Positions 27,757 through 37,276 are shown, numbered from the stretch's first letter. The stretch is DNA of 64,000 nt from RPQJ01 sp963793005 (GCA_963793005.1 CAWBYP010000002.1:372001-436000), one strand, 5' to 3'. Translations and numbers: made by a program. Notes: a model not told the origin generated them from the sequence alone.

Positions 27757-30700
27757 GCCGCGCGGCCGGATTCGCTGCGCGCGCGCTGCAACTGCTCATC
27801 AAGGCGCTTTGCGGACACTGGCCGCAGTGTCCGCAGTTCCTGTGCGAACAACGATACCCGGAATTCTTCGAGCATCCAGCGAAGTCGCTCCCGCGCCGGC
27901 GCAGGACCTCCCGCACCGGCGAATTCAAGCTCCCTCAGGGCGGACTCGTACGGTACCAGCTGGTCGTGGAGCATTCGATCGCGCTCGACTGCGTCGCGCA
28001 CGCGCACGGCCCGACGTGACGCGGCCTTGAGGTATTTCGGAAGCTGGCGCAACCAGGGATCGGGTATCCGGCACATCCAGCCCGGCGCAAGCAGCGCCGC
28101 GACCTGCTGCGAAATTGACCCGCGAGCGGAGTCGAACGCAGCAGCGCCCAGTGCATCCAGGGCGGAACGAACCTCCTTCAGCGCTGCCAGCGTACTGCGC
28201 GCGCACCTCTGCAACTCATCGCCCTGCTCCGCAACCCTGGAGCGGACGGCATCCACCAGGCCGGCGAACTGGGCCGCGCTGCGCGGCTCGCCGCGCCCCG
28301 ACGCGTCGATCGCGTCGGCCACCGCACGATCCGCTATCTCGTCGAACAGCGGACTGCCCATGCCGGACGCAGCCGCCAGCAGCACCAGCTCGCGGTCGGT
28401 CGCGCAATTGCGGCGCACCAGCCCGTGCTGCTGTGGCATCGCGATCGCGGCGAGCCTGGTCACACCGTCGCGCGTGGCATGCGCCGCCTGGGCGGCGCCC
28501 GGAAACAGCCGGAGCCGCACCGCATCGCCGGTGTCCTCGATGCCCGGATACATCCGCACCGATACACCGGCAATCCTGACGCTCACCTCCGACGGAATCT
28601 CGCCGAAATCCCAGCGGCGCACATTGTCGCGGTTCCAGGAACTGTCAGTCCCTGCGACGAGTACGCCCGCATTCGTCGCCTTCAACTCCCGTTGCAGTGA
28701 GTCCAGGTCACGTCCCATGCGGATTTCGTGGCCGCTGCTGTCGACGACACGGAGATTGAGCCTGAGCGCCGCAGGCAGCACGACACGCGAGAATGCGTCC
28801 GCGGTCGTCGCCCGGCCGGCGCGCTCCGTGACAAATTCCGCCAGGCGCGAAAAAAGGCCGCGGTCCCGTGCACCCTGCAGCGACTCGAGGAACCGGTTGG
28901 CGGCGTCCGGGATCGGCACCAGCTCGCGACGCAGTTCCTTCGGCAACCCGCGCAGCAGGGCAACGACCTTTTCCCGCAACATGCCCGGCACCAGCCAGTC
29001 GATCTGCTCCTGGGCAAGCGATCCGAGCAGCGGCAGCGGAACGGTCAATGTCACGCCGTCGTCGGGACTGGAAGTATCGAACACGTAATGAAGCGGCAGA
29101 TGGTTGCCATCCACCGGCCACGTGTCCGGATACGCCTCGGCCGCCACTTCGGGAAGGGCCTGCGAGAGCATTGCCTCCCGCGGCATGTCGAGCCGATCGG
29201 GTTGCCTGCGTTCCTCGTTCCGCCACCAGTGCTCGAAGCTTCGCGTTGTCGAGACATCCGCAGGGATGCGCTCAAGATAATAGCCGGCGAGCACGTCATC
29301 GTGCGCGAGCAGGTCCCGGCGACGCAGTTTGGCCTCCAGGCGCTCGATTTCGCGTCGCGCCTCCTGGTTACGGTCCAGGAATGCAGCACTCAGCGCCGAC
29401 TGCCTGCGCACCAGCGCCTCCTCGACGAACATCCGCCGCGCCATCGCCGGGTCGACCTTCGCGAAATTGACCTGCCTGCCGCTGCTGAGAACCCGTCCGT
29501 ACAGCGACACCGTCTCGCGTGCCATGACCATGCCGCGCTCCGCGACCCACTGCGCCTCGCTGTAGGCCCGCCGCACCAGATGGGCGCCGGCCGCCTCGAT
29601 CCAGGACGGCTGTACCTGCGCGACCATCCTCGCGTACAGGCGCTGGGTCTCTACCAGGCTCGCGGCCACTACCCAGCGTGGGCTGCGCTTGCGCAGCGGG
29701 GTGCCCGGTGCAATCACGAACCGCGCATCTCGCGCGCCGAGGTAGCTCCGGTCTTCGTCGAGCACACCGATACCGCCGAGGAATCCGGCCAGGATCGCGT
29801 GATGCAGAGGACCGGAAGCTGCCGGCTGGTCGTTGATCTTCAGCTCGAGCCCAGCGGCGACATTGCCAAGCTGCTCGTGAAGGTCCTGCCATTCGCGTGC
29901 GCGCACGAACGACAGGAAATTCTCACGGCACCACCGGCGCAGCACGCGGTTACCTCCGGCGCCCTGCTCGCGCAGCGCACGCCAGAGGTTCAGTACTGTG
30001 ATGAAATCGGAGCGCTCGTCGGCGAACTGCGCATGCCGCTCGTTCGCCGCATCCGCCTTGTCGGCCGGTCGCTCGCGCGGGTCCTGGATGCTCAGGAACG
30101 CGGCGATCACCAGCGCCTCGGCGAGACAGCCGGTGCGCCCCGCCTCGAGCAGGATGCGGGCGAGCCGCGGGTCGACCGGCAGGCCGGCCATCTGCCGGCC
30201 GAGCCGCGTGATGCGCCGATCGCCGTCCACTGCGCTCAATTCCTGCAACAGGCGATAGCCATCGTTCAACTGGCGGGTATCTGGTGCATCGAGGAACGGA
30301 AAGTCCTCCGGGGCACCGAGGCCAAGCGCCGCCATTTGCAGGATCAGGCTCGCGAGGTTGGTGCGCAGGATTTCCGGGTCCGTGTAGCGCGGCCGCGCGG
30401 CGAATTCGTCCTCGGCATACAGCCTGATGCAGATGCCCTCGGCCACGCGCCCGCAGCGGCCCATGCGCTGGTCCGCGCTCGCCTGCGACACGGGCTCGAT
30501 CGGCAGCCGCTGGAACTTGGAGCGAGGGCTGTAGCGGCTTACGCGCGCGAGCCCGCTGTCGACGACGAACCGCACGCCCGGGATCGTGAGCGAGGTCTCC
30601 GCGACATTGGTCGCGAGCACCGCCCGGCGACGGCTGTGCGCCGCGAAGATCCGCTGCTGCTCCTGCGCCGACAGCCTCGAGAACAGCGGCAGCACCTCCC

Positions 30701-31670
30701 AGTCCTCGGCACGCGTGCGCGAAATCAGGTCCCGGCACTCGGCGATCTGCCTCTCTCCGGGCAGGAACACCAACGCGTCGCCGTCCATCGGGCGCCCCTC
30801 CTTCGCCAGCTCATCGAGCGCCGTCACCACGGCCTCTGGAAGCGAGGGTGTATCTGCCTCGTCTTCGTGCAGCGGGCGGTAGCGAACCTCGACCGGATAG
30901 CTGCGCCCTTCGACGTCGATCACCGGCGCCCCGTCGAAGAACTCCGCGAACCTCGCCGTCTCGATCGTCGCGGAAGTCACGATTACGCGCAGATCCGGCC
31001 TGCGCTGCACCAGCTGCCGGCATACACCGAGCAGGAAATCGACGTTCAGGTTCCGCTCGTGGGCCTCGTCGAGGATCAAGGTGTCGTAGCGCTCGAGCAG
31101 CGGATCACTTTCGAGCTCGCGCAACAGCAATCCATCGGTCATCAGCTTGACCAGCGTGCGCGGGCTGGTTCGGTCGGCGAATCGCACCTGGTAGCCGACC
31201 AGGTCGCCGATGGTCGTGCCAGTCTCCTCGGCAATGCGCTGCGCGAGCGCCTGCGCGGCTATGCGCCTCGGCTGCGTGTGGCCGATCATTCCCTTGACGC
31301 CGCGGCCAAGCTCGAGACAGATCTTCGGAAGCTGGGTGCTCTTGCCGCTGCCGGTGGCGCCGCTGACGATCACCACCTGGGACGCAGCGATGGCCGCCGC
31401 GATCGCGTCCCGGCGCGAGTGAACTGGAAGCGTATCGTCGAAGCGGATCACGGGAACCGACTGCCTGCGCGCGTCGGCCTTCGCAATCGAAGCATCGAGC
31501 TGGCGCGCCAGCCGCTCGAGCTCGCGCGGATCCACGCGGCCGCCCCGCCGCGCGAGCCTGTTGGTCCAGGCCTCGAGCCGGCGACGGTCCCGCAACAGGC
31601 ACTGGTCGAGCGCTGCGCGCTCGCGTCCCAGCCGCGACTTCAGCGGGTGTCCCGCTTTGCCGTCAGCCAC
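27753..31670 (-). CDS. hrpA: ATP-dependent RNA helicase HrpA
   Basis: 1305 aa, full length (E. coli 1300). DEAH-box helicase; in E. coli it rescues stalled or collided ribosomes. Walker A GATGSGKST (104-112), DEAH at 201-204, motif III SATIETARFAEFF, motif VI QRMGRCGRVAEG, then the winged-helix/ratchet region, OB fold (DUF3418-type C-terminus starting about residue 760). The gene begins with GTG at 31670, overlapping the 3' end of mazG by 31 bp. Nearby internal starts cannot be excluded. Confidence 0.97.
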   Translation of the reverse strand: MADGKAGHPLKSRLGRERAALDQCLLRDRRRLEAWTNRLARRGGRVDPRELERLARQLDASIAKADARRQSVPVIRFDDTLPVHSRRDAIAAAIAASQVVIVSGATGSGKSTQLPKICLELGRGVKGMIGHTQPRRIAAQALAQRIAEETGTTIGDLVGYQVRFADRTSPRTLVKLMTDGLLLRELESDPLLERYDTLILDEAHERNLNVDFLLGVCRQLVQRRPDLRVIVTSATIETARFAEFFDGAPVIDVEGRSYPVEVRYRPLHEDEADTPSLPEAVVTALDELAKEGRPMDGDALVFLPGERQIAECRDLISRTRAEDWEVLPLFSRLSAQEQQRIFAAHSRRRAVLATNVAETSLTIPGVRFVVDSGLARVSRYSPRSKFQRLPIEPVSQASADQRMGRCGRVAEGICIRLYAEDEFAARPRYTDPEILRTNLASLILQMAALGLGAPEDFPFLDAPDTRQLNDGYRLLQELSAVDGDRRITRLGRQMAGLPVDPRLARILLEAGRTGCLAEALVIAAFLSIQDPRERPADKADAANERHAQFADERSDFITVLNLWRALREQGAGGNRVLRRWCRENFLSFVRAREWQDLHEQLGNVAAGLELKINDQPAASGPLHHAILAGFLGGIGVLDEDRSYLGARDARFVIAPGTPLRKRSPRWVVAASLVETQRLYARMVAQVQPSWIEAAGAHLVRRAYSEAQWVAERGMVMARETVSLYGRVLSSGRQVNFAKVDPAMARRMFVEEALVRRQSALSAAFLDRNQEARREIERLEAKLRRRDLLAHDDVLAGYYLERIPADVSTTRSFEHWWRNEERRQPDRLDMPREAMLSQALPEVAAEAYPDTWPVDGNHLPLHYVFDTSSPDDGVTLTVPLPLLGSLAQEQIDWLVPGMLREKVVALLRGLPKELRRELVPIPDAANRFLESLQGARDRGLFSRLAEFVTERAGRATTADAFSRVVLPAALRLNLRVVDSSGHEIRMGRDLDSLQRELKATNAGVLVAGTDSSWNRDNVRRWDFGEIPSEVSVRIAGVSVRMYPGIEDTGDAVRLRLFPGAAQAAHATRDGVTRLAAIAMPQQHGLVRRNCATDRELVLLAAASGMGSPLFDEIADRAVADAIDASGRGEPRSAAQFAGLVDAVRSRVAEQGDELQRCARSTLAALKEVRSALDALGAAAFDSARGSISQQVAALLAPGWMCRIPDPWLRQLPKYLKAASRRAVRVRDAVERDRMLHDQLVPYESALRELEFAGAGGPAPARERLRWMLEEFRVSLFAQELRTLRPVSAKRLDEQLQRARSESGRAA

Positions 31671-32425
31671 AACGCCTCCAGTTCGGCAGGCGACCGGCCG
31701 GCAAGCGAGCCGCCCTCTGCCGACGCAAGGGCTTCCATCGCGCCGAAGCGCCGCTCGAATTTTGCACCCGCCTCGCGCAGCGCGGCCTCCGGATCGATCC
31801 CGCAGTGCCTGGCGAACTGCGCGACGCTGAACAGCAGGTCACCGACTTCCTCGCGGACGAGGGAAGCATCATTGGACTCGAGCGCCTGCGCGATTTCGGC
31901 CGTCTCCTCGCGTACCTTGTCGAGGACGCCCAGCGGTTCCGGCCAGTCGAACCCGACACCCGCCGCTCGTTTGCCGAGCTTCGCGGCGCGCGTCAATGCG
32001 GGCAGTCCCAGCGCCACGCCGTCCAGCACACCGCCCGTTCCACCCTTTGCCTGGCGCTCAGCCGTCTTGTGCAGTTCCCATGCGCGAGCCTGCTGCGCCG
32101 CATCGCTGACCCGCTCGTTTCCGAACACGTGCGGGTGGCGGCGCTCGAGCTTGTCGCTGATCGCGTTCGCGACGTCGTCGAATCCGAACAGTTCCTGCTC
32201 CTCGGCGATGCGTGCCTGGAACACGACCTGGAACAGCAGGTCGCCGAGTTCGTCGCGAACCGCGCTCGCCTCGCCGCGTGCCACGGCATCCGCCACTTCG
32301 TAGGCCTCCTCGATCGTATGCGGCGCAATGCTGGCCCAGGTCTGCTCGCGATCCCACGGACAGCCGCCCTCTGGATCCCGCAGGCGAACCATTACGCCGA
32401 GTAGCCGGCTGAGCGCGGCACTCAT
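31640..32425 (-). CDS. mazG: Nucleoside triphosphate pyrophosphohydrolase MazG
   Basis: 261 aa, two MazG domains as in E. coli (263 aa). N-terminal LRDPEGGCPWDREQTWASI and EEAYEVADAV with the ExxE12-28ExxD metal pattern; second domain ends near DLLFSVAQFARHCGIDPE. It hydrolyses (d)NTPs to monophosphates and can lower ppGpp-linked nucleotide stress. It is coupled to the upstream nudL by an ATGA overlap, and its end overlaps hrpA. Confidence 0.96.
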   Translation of the reverse strand: MSAALSRLLGVMVRLRDPEGGCPWDREQTWASIAPHTIEEAYEVADAVARGEASAVRDELGDLLFQVVFQARIAEEQELFGFDDVANAISDKLERRHPHVFGNERVSDAAQQARAWELHKTAERQAKGGTGGVLDGVALGLPALTRAAKLGKRAAGVGFDWPEPLGVLDKVREETAEIAQALESNDASLVREEVGDLLFSVAQFARHCGIDPEAALREAGAKFERRFGAMEALASAEGGSLAGRSPAELEALWLTAKRDTR

Positions 32426-33072
32426 GGCTGCTCCAGAAGCCGGCAGAGCGACGTCAACATGACCGCGGTCGCACCCCAGATGTTGTGACCCTGGTACGGG
32501 ATGTCATAGCCCTTGAAGGTCCGGCCCGCGAAATGCCGCTCGCGCGGGACGTGATTGGCGCGGTCGAGCACGAACGAAAGGGGAACCTCGAACGCCTCCT
32601 CGACTTCGGTAAGGTCGAGCTTCAGCGAGAAACCGGGGCGCACGAAGCCTACGACGGGCGTCACCACGTAACCCGTGATGACGAAGTGGTCACCGAGGTA
32701 CCCGACCAGCCTCACGTGCTCCGGGCTGAGCCCGATCTCTTCCTCCGCCTCGCGCAACGCCGCTTCCCAGGGGCCCGGGTCGCCGGCCTCGATGCGTCCG
32801 CCCGGAAAGCTGACCTGGCCGGCGTGGTGCTTCAAGTGGCTGGCGCGGCGGGTGAGCAGCACCGTCAGTCCCTGCTCACGTTCGACTACGGGTACCAGCA
32901 CCGCCGCGCGCGACAACCGGGCAGGCAGGAACTCGCGCAGGGCCGCCAGGTCCGCGGGGGTGCGCTCCATCATGTGCGGCAGGAAGGGATCCCCACCCGG
33001 CGCCGACCCGCGCAGCCTTTCCTCGATGGCGGACATGAGACGCGCGCCGTCGTTCGCGATATCTGCCGCCAT
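32422..33072 (-). CDS. nudL: NudL-type Nudix hydrolase (CoA pyrophosphatase-like)
   Basis: 216 aa. The segment RASHLKHHAGQVSFPGGR followed by the Nudix box ending ALREAEEEIGL is the UPF0035/NudL signature; such enzymes cleave CoA and derivatives. Asp replaces the first Nudix glutamate, as usual in this subfamily. First gene of a nudL-mazG-hrpA string, divergent from purB across 85 bp. Confidence 0.88.
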   Translation of the reverse strand: MAADIANDGARLMSAIEERLRGSAPGGDPFLPHMMERTPADLAALREFLPARLSRAAVLVPVVEREQGLTVLLTRRASHLKHHAGQVSFPGGRIEAGDPGPWEAALREAEEEIGLSPEHVRLVGYLGDHFVITGYVVTPVVGFVRPGFSLKLDLTEVEEAFEVPLSFVLDRANHVPRERHFAGRTFKGYDIPYQGHNIWGATAVMLTSLCRLLEQP

Positions 33073-33157
33073 GCTCCTGCGCTCCGGGCGTCGGCGCAGG
33101 CGCCTTGGAGCGGGCCTGCGGTATCATCAGGGATCGTAGCACCTCCCGGATTCACGC

Positions 33158-34525
33158 ATGAGCCTCAACACCCTCTCGGCCCTCTCGCCGGTGGACGGTA
33201 GATACGCCGGCCGCTGCGCGGAACTTCGCAGCCTGTTCAGCGAGTCAGGCCTGGTGCGGGCCCGCGTGCGGGTGGAGATCGCCTGGCTGCAGGCGCTGGC
33301 CGCAAACCCCGACATCCCCGAGATGCAGGGGCTCGCAGACGCCGACCTGGCGGCGGCAACCGAAATTGCCACGGCCTTCTCCGAAGACGACGCAGCGGCT
33401 GTGAAAGCCATCGAGCAGGAGACGAACCACGACGTGAAGGCCGTGGAGTACTTCATCAAGGATCGCCTGTCATCCCATCCCGCCTGGCTCGCGAGGCTGG
33501 AGTTCGTGCACTTCGCCTGCACCTCCGAGGACATCAACAATCTCTCCTACGCGCTTCTCTGCCTGCAGGCGCGTGACGAGGTGCTGCTGCCGCGCCTGGA
33601 CGCGCTGACCGAAGCATTGCGGGCGATGGCGCACCTGCACGCCGAGGACGCGATGATGTCGCGCACGCACGGACAGCCCGCGACGCCGACCACGCTCGGC
33701 AAGGAAGTCGCGGTGTTCGTGTACCGGCTGCGAAAGGCCTGCGAGCAGTTGCGCGAGGTCCGCATCCTGGGCAAGGCGAACGGCGCGGTCGGCAACTACA
33801 ACGCGCACCTCGCCGCCTACCCGGACGTGGACTGGCCAGGCCTCGCGCGCCGGCTGGTCGAATCGCTGGGACTACACTGGAATCCATACACCACGCAGAT
33901 CGAGCCGCACGACTGGATGGCGGAATACTTCGACGCCCTTGCACGCATCAACACGGTGCTCATCGACCTGAGTCGCGACTTCTGGGGCTACATCTCGGTC
34001 GGCTGTTTCCGCCAGAAGGTGGTCGCCGGGGAAGTCGGTTCCTCGACCATGCCGCACAAGGTGAACCCGATCGACTTCGAGAATGCGGAAGGCAATTTCG
34101 GCGTGGCCAATGCGCTGCTGCGGTTCATGGCCGGCAAGCTGCCGGTGTCGCGCTGGCAGCGCGACCTGACCGACTCGACCGTGCAGCGAAACATCGGCGT
34201 GGCGCTCGCACACTCCGACATCGCGATCCAGTCGGTGTCGCGAGGCCTGGCGCGGCTGGAAGTAGACCACGCCCGGCTAGCGGCCGAGCTCGACGCCAAC
34301 TGGGAACTGCTTGCGGAGCCCATCCAGACCGTCATGCGCCGGCACGCGGTGCCCGAAGCCTACGAGCAGTTGAAGGAGCTCACGCGCGGCCGCCGGCTCG
34401 ATGCCGCCGCCGTCGCGGAATTCATCGACGGCCTGCCGATTCCGCCCGGGGAAAAGCGGCGCCTGCGCGAACTCACTCCGGCCACCTACATTGGCCTTGC
34501 CGCCAGCCTGGCGCGTGATGTCTGA
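33158..34525 (+). CDS. purB: Adenylosuccinate lyase
   Basis: 455 aa (E. coli 456). Catalyses two purine steps: SAICAR to AICAR and adenylosuccinate to AMP. The start SLNTLSALSPVDGRYAGR, FVHFACTSEDINNLSYAL, SRTHGQPATPTTLGKE (catalytic His) and the signature SSTMPHKVNPIDFENAEGN are all present. The last codons overlap the GNAT gene by 8 bp. Confidence 0.98.
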   Translation: MSLNTLSALSPVDGRYAGRCAELRSLFSESGLVRARVRVEIAWLQALAANPDIPEMQGLADADLAAATEIATAFSEDDAAAVKAIEQETNHDVKAVEYFIKDRLSSHPAWLARLEFVHFACTSEDINNLSYALLCLQARDEVLLPRLDALTEALRAMAHLHAEDAMMSRTHGQPATPTTLGKEVAVFVYRLRKACEQLREVRILGKANGAVGNYNAHLAAYPDVDWPGLARRLVESLGLHWNPYTTQIEPHDWMAEYFDALARINTVLIDLSRDFWGYISVGCFRQKVVAGEVGSSTMPHKVNPIDFENAEGNFGVANALLRFMAGKLPVSRWQRDLTDSTVQRNIGVALAHSDIAIQSVSRGLARLEVDHARLAAELDANWELLAEPIQTVMRRHAVPEAYEQLKELTRGRRLDAAAVAEFIDGLPIPPGEKRRLRELTPATYIGLAASLARDV

Positions 34526-35045
34526 GCGCCCTGCGGCCATGCCAGCCAAGGTACTGGCGGCGACCTGGCAGGATGACCGGGAGCAGCTCATGTCGGTGCG
34601 GCGCCGGGTGTTCGTGGAGGAGCAGGGCATCCCCGAGTCCGAGGAAATGGACGAGATGGACCCGGGCTGCCAGCACGTGCTCGCGTACACCGCCAACGGC
34701 GAACTGGCCGGGACCGGGCGGCTCGCGCCGTCAGGCAAGATCGGCCGGATTGCGGTACTTCCCTGCTACCGCCGGGGGGGCATCGGCGCCGCCATCGTTG
34801 TCCATCTCGTGAACCAGGCCACAGAACTGGGACTTCCGCAGGTATACCTTCACGCACAGGCCGACTCCGTAGGCTTCTACGAGCGGCTGGGATTCCGGGC
34901 CGAAGGGCCCGTGTTCGACGAAGTAGGCATTCCTCACCGGCGAATGCGCCGCGGGACGACGCAGGAAAATGGACGTAAAGCTGGATTTCAGCGAGTCGAG
35001 GAGCATCCTCTCGACGCTCGAGGAATACCGGGCGGCGGTGGCTGA
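34518..35045 (+). CDS. GNAT family N-acetyltransferase
   Basis: 175 aa. The acetyl-CoA site is seen in IAVLPCYRRGGIGAAIV (R/Q-x-x-G-x-G/A pattern) followed by FYERLGFRAEGPVFDEVGIPHRRM, as in ElaA/YjcF-type acetyltransferases. Start ATG 34518 overlaps purB; an internal ATG at 34539 is also possible. After the conserved end (HRRM) the frame continues about 30 more residues without conserved character and overlaps the next gene, in another frame, by 77 bp. Related proteins may carry the next gene's domain fused behind GNAT, so this may be a split fusion. Confidence 0.82.
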   Translation: MSERPAAMPAKVLAATWQDDREQLMSVRRRVFVEEQGIPESEEMDEMDPGCQHVLAYTANGELAGTGRLAPSGKIGRIAVLPCYRRGGIGAAIVVHLVNQATELGLPQVYLHAQADSVGFYERLGFRAEGPVFDEVGIPHRRMRRGTTQENGRKAGFQRVEEHPLDARGIPGGGG

Positions 35046-35475
35046 ACTCGCCTGCCGCGCCGAGCGTTCGCTATCCATCTATACGCCAGACCTCGAACCA
35101 AAGCTTTACGACCAGGACTGCTTTCTCGAACCGATGAAGCGCCTGGTGCTCGCCCGCCGGCACGCGCGCCTCCGGGTACTGATTTCGGACCCGGCTCGCG
35201 CGTCCCGCGACGGCAATCGCTTCATGCAGATGGCCCGGCGACTGACGAGTTACATAGACCTCCGCAATGCCTCGCCTGAATTCCGCGGCAACCCCTGCTC
35301 GTTCATCGTCGCGGACGACAAGGCCATTGCATACAGGCAGCAGGCCACACGCTGGGACGGCGTCGTCGAGTTCAACGATGCGGCCGTAGTGCGTCGCTAC
35401 CTCGCCTTTTTTGACGAAGCGTGGGCTGAGAGCCAGATCCAGCCAGAGCTTCGCGCGACCGCCGTTGATTTCTAG
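34969..35475 (+). CDS. DUF7931-like domain protein (PLD-like fold suggested)
   Basis: 168 aa; no established function. The pattern SLSIYTPDLEPKLYDQDCF, LVLARRHARLRVLISDPAR, FMQMARRLTSYIDLRN and FNDAAVVRRYLAFFDEAWAES resembles a domain found next to or fused to GNAT acetyltransferases in pseudomonads. The strand-rich RVLISD followed by FIVADDKA recalls phospholipase-D-like folds, but the HxK catalytic motif is absent. ATG 34969 is preceded closely by AGGA. It overlaps the GNAT frame by 77 bp in the +1 frame. Confidence 0.65.
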   Translation: MDVKLDFSESRSILSTLEEYRAAVAELACRAERSLSIYTPDLEPKLYDQDCFLEPMKRLVLARRHARLRVLISDPARASRDGNRFMQMARRLTSYIDLRNASPEFRGNPCSFIVADDKAIAYRQQATRWDGVVEFNDAAVVRRYLAFFDEAWAESQIQPELRATAVDF

Positions 35476-35504
35476 GCGAGCCGCCTCCCCCTGCGGGGTC
35501 CCCG

Positions 35505-35517
35505 TATAATGACCGGC
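35505..35517 (+). promoter_or_regulatory. Consensus -10 (TATAAT) placing transcription start at the nudJ ATG
   Basis: A perfect TATAAT at 35505-35510 is followed by seven bases and then ATG 35518, so a transcript starting at the usual distance would begin at or near the start codon (leaderless). No recognisable -35 hexamer lies 16-18 bp upstream. Confidence 0.4.
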
Positions 35518-35994
35518 ATGGTGTGGAAGCCGGATGTCACGGTCGCCGCAGTCGCCGAGCGTGACGGGCGCTTCCTGCTGGTCGAGGAACGCGCCAGCGG
35601 CCGGGTCGTGCTGAACCAGCCGGCCGGCCACCTGGAGGACGGCGAATCCCTGCTCGAGTCAGTCGTGCGCGAGACGCTCGAGGAGACCGCGTGGGATTTC
35701 CTGCCAAAGGCGGTGGTCGGCGTTTACCTCTGGCGGCCCGCGCAGCAGGGACGTAGTTTCCTCAGGATCACGTTCAGCGGCGAACTGCTGGCGCACGACC
35801 CCTCGCGCAGGCTGGACCGCGGCATCATCCGGACACGGTGGCTCAGCCGCGACGAGTTGCTTGCACCCAACGTCCGGCTGCGCAGCCCGCTGGTGCTGCA
35901 GTGTGTGGACGACTACCTCGCCGGCGTCCGCCACCCGCTCTCACTCATCAGTCACCTGGTCACCGAACCCGCAGCCCTCGCTGCCAGCGGCTGA
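35518..35994 (+). CDS. nudJ: Nudix hydrolase NudJ-like (phosphatase)
   Basis: 158 aa from ATG 35518 (or 161 aa from ATG 35509). It starts MVWKPDVTVAAV like E. coli NudJ. The Nudix box reads GHLEDGESLLESVVRETLEE followed by T-A-W, where the usual glycine is alanine. The tail LRSPLVLQCVDDYL also matches NudJ. NudJ acts on HMP-PP, dNTPs and related pyrophosphates. The ATG 35518 start fits the family N-terminus best and coincides with a predicted leaderless transcript start. It precedes mnmA, as nudJ does in many gammaproteobacteria. Confidence 0.9.
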   Translation: MVWKPDVTVAAVAERDGRFLLVEERASGRVVLNQPAGHLEDGESLLESVVRETLEETAWDFLPKAVVGVYLWRPAQQGRSFLRITFSGELLAHDPSRRLDRGIIRTRWLSRDELLAPNVRLRSPLVLQCVDDYLAGVRHPLSLISHLVTEPAALAASG

Positions 35995-36010
35995 AGCCGG
36001 GGCTGAGACA

Positions 36011-36111
36011 GGGGACATTCCCCTATTTTCCTCCCCTATTTCCATGCCCGTACTTCAGGGCATGACGACTTTCCGTGCCTGACGCGCGCCGAGAAATAGG
36101 GGAATGTCCCC
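36011..36111. repeat. REP/MITE-like inverted-repeat element
   Basis: A 101-bp intergenic element. Its ends, 36011-36028 and 36094-36111, are perfect 18-bp inverted repeats (GGGGACATTCCCCTATTT and its complement). A partial extra copy CCCCTATTT lies at 36033-36041, and a central hairpin CATGCCC/GGGCATG (36043-36049 with 36058-36064) fills the middle. The architecture resembles REPIN-like elements mobilised by RAYT-type Y1 transposases. No transposase is in the window. Confidence 0.75.
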
Positions 36112-36142
36112 TCCCTGCTCCCCGACCGATAGAATTGCGGGC

Positions 36143-37272
36143 GTGAACAGCCCGGATCGCGTTGTCCTTGGAATTTCCGGCGGCGTCGATTCCGCCGTCG
36201 CCGCCGCGCTCCTCAAGGACGAGGGCCTGGATGTCCACGCGCTGTTCATGCGCAACTGGGAAGAGGACGACGACGCGTACTGCACCGCGGCCGCGGACCT
36301 GCAGGATGCCCGTCGCACCTGCGACGAGTTGGGGATCCCGCTGCACACGGTGAGCTTCGCCGAGGAATACCGCGAGCGCGTGTTCCGCCATTTCCTCGAC
36401 GAACTCGCCGCCGGCCGTACACCGAATCCCGACGTCGCCTGCAATCGCGAGATCAAGTTCGGCGTGTGCTTCGAGCACGCCGAGCGACTCGGTGCACGCT
36501 GGTTCGCTACCGGCCATTACGCCCGGACGGCGACGCAGGACGGACGCGCCAGCCTGCTGCGCGCCGCGGATGCTGGGAAGGACCAGACGTATTTCCTGCA
36601 CACCGTGCCGGGCCCACTGCTTTCGCGCACCCTGTTCCCGATCGGCGGCCTCGCCAAGAGCGAGGTGCGGCGCATCGCCCGCGAGCGCGCGCTGCCGGTC
36701 CACGACAAGCGCGACAGCACCGGGATCTGTTTCGTGGGCGAGCGGCCGTTTGCGGAGTTCCTCGCCAACTACCTTCCGGCGCGCCCAGGCGACATCGAGA
36801 CGCCCGAGGGCCGCCGACTGGGCCGCCACCGGGGCCTGATGTATTACACGCTCGGGCAGCGACAAGGGATCGAAATCGGCGGCGTGCGTGGCGCGGCCGA
36901 GGCCCCCTGGTACGTAGCGGCCAAGGACCTCGAGCGCAACGTCCTGGTCGTGGTGCAGGACCACGATCATCCGCTGCTCGTGAGCCTGGAATTCGACACC
37001 GGGCCCGCGCACTGGATCGCCGGCTCGCCGCCGTCGCGTCGCTTCGCATGCACCGTCAAGACACGTTATCGCCAGGCGGACCAGGACTGCATCGTCGAGA
37101 TTGCCGGCGACGGCGCCTGCCTGGTCACGACACGTCAGCCGCAGCGTGCCGTGACCCCGGGCCAGTCCGCCGTCTTCTACCAGGGTGACCAGTGCCTTGG
37201 GGGGGCGGTCATCGCCCGGACCCGCTATAATTCCGCGGCTGAGTCGGGCCCTTTTGTATCCCCGGAGGTTGC

Positions 37273-37276
<4 letters not shown>
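36143..37276 (+). CDS. mnmA: tRNA-specific 2-thiouridylase MnmA
   Basis: 377 aa. Makes the 2-thio group of U34 in tRNA-Lys/Glu/Gln. PP-loop SGGVDS at 12-17, catalytic Cys100 in PNPDVACNREIKF and Cys196 in DSTGICFVGE, FATGHYAR in between. GTG 36143 matches the family N-terminus; the open frame upstream runs into the inverted-repeat element. It overlaps acnA by ATGA. Confidence 0.96.
37226..37231 (+). promoter_or_regulatory. Candidate -10 element for acnA
   Basis: Consensus TATAAT within the 3' end of mnmA, 42 bp before the acnA ATG. No convincing -35 hexamer is seen. It could allow acnA expression independent of mnmA. Confidence 0.35.

Noticed and set aside
28728..32303. A 1191-codon open frame on the plus strand
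   Set aside because: Antisense to hrpA and mazG; high GC leaves long stop-free shadows. Low-complexity, His/Arg/Leu-rich translation without any motif.
37226..37231. Promoter call for acnA at high confidence
   Set aside because: Perfect -10 but no -35; kept only as a weak candidate.
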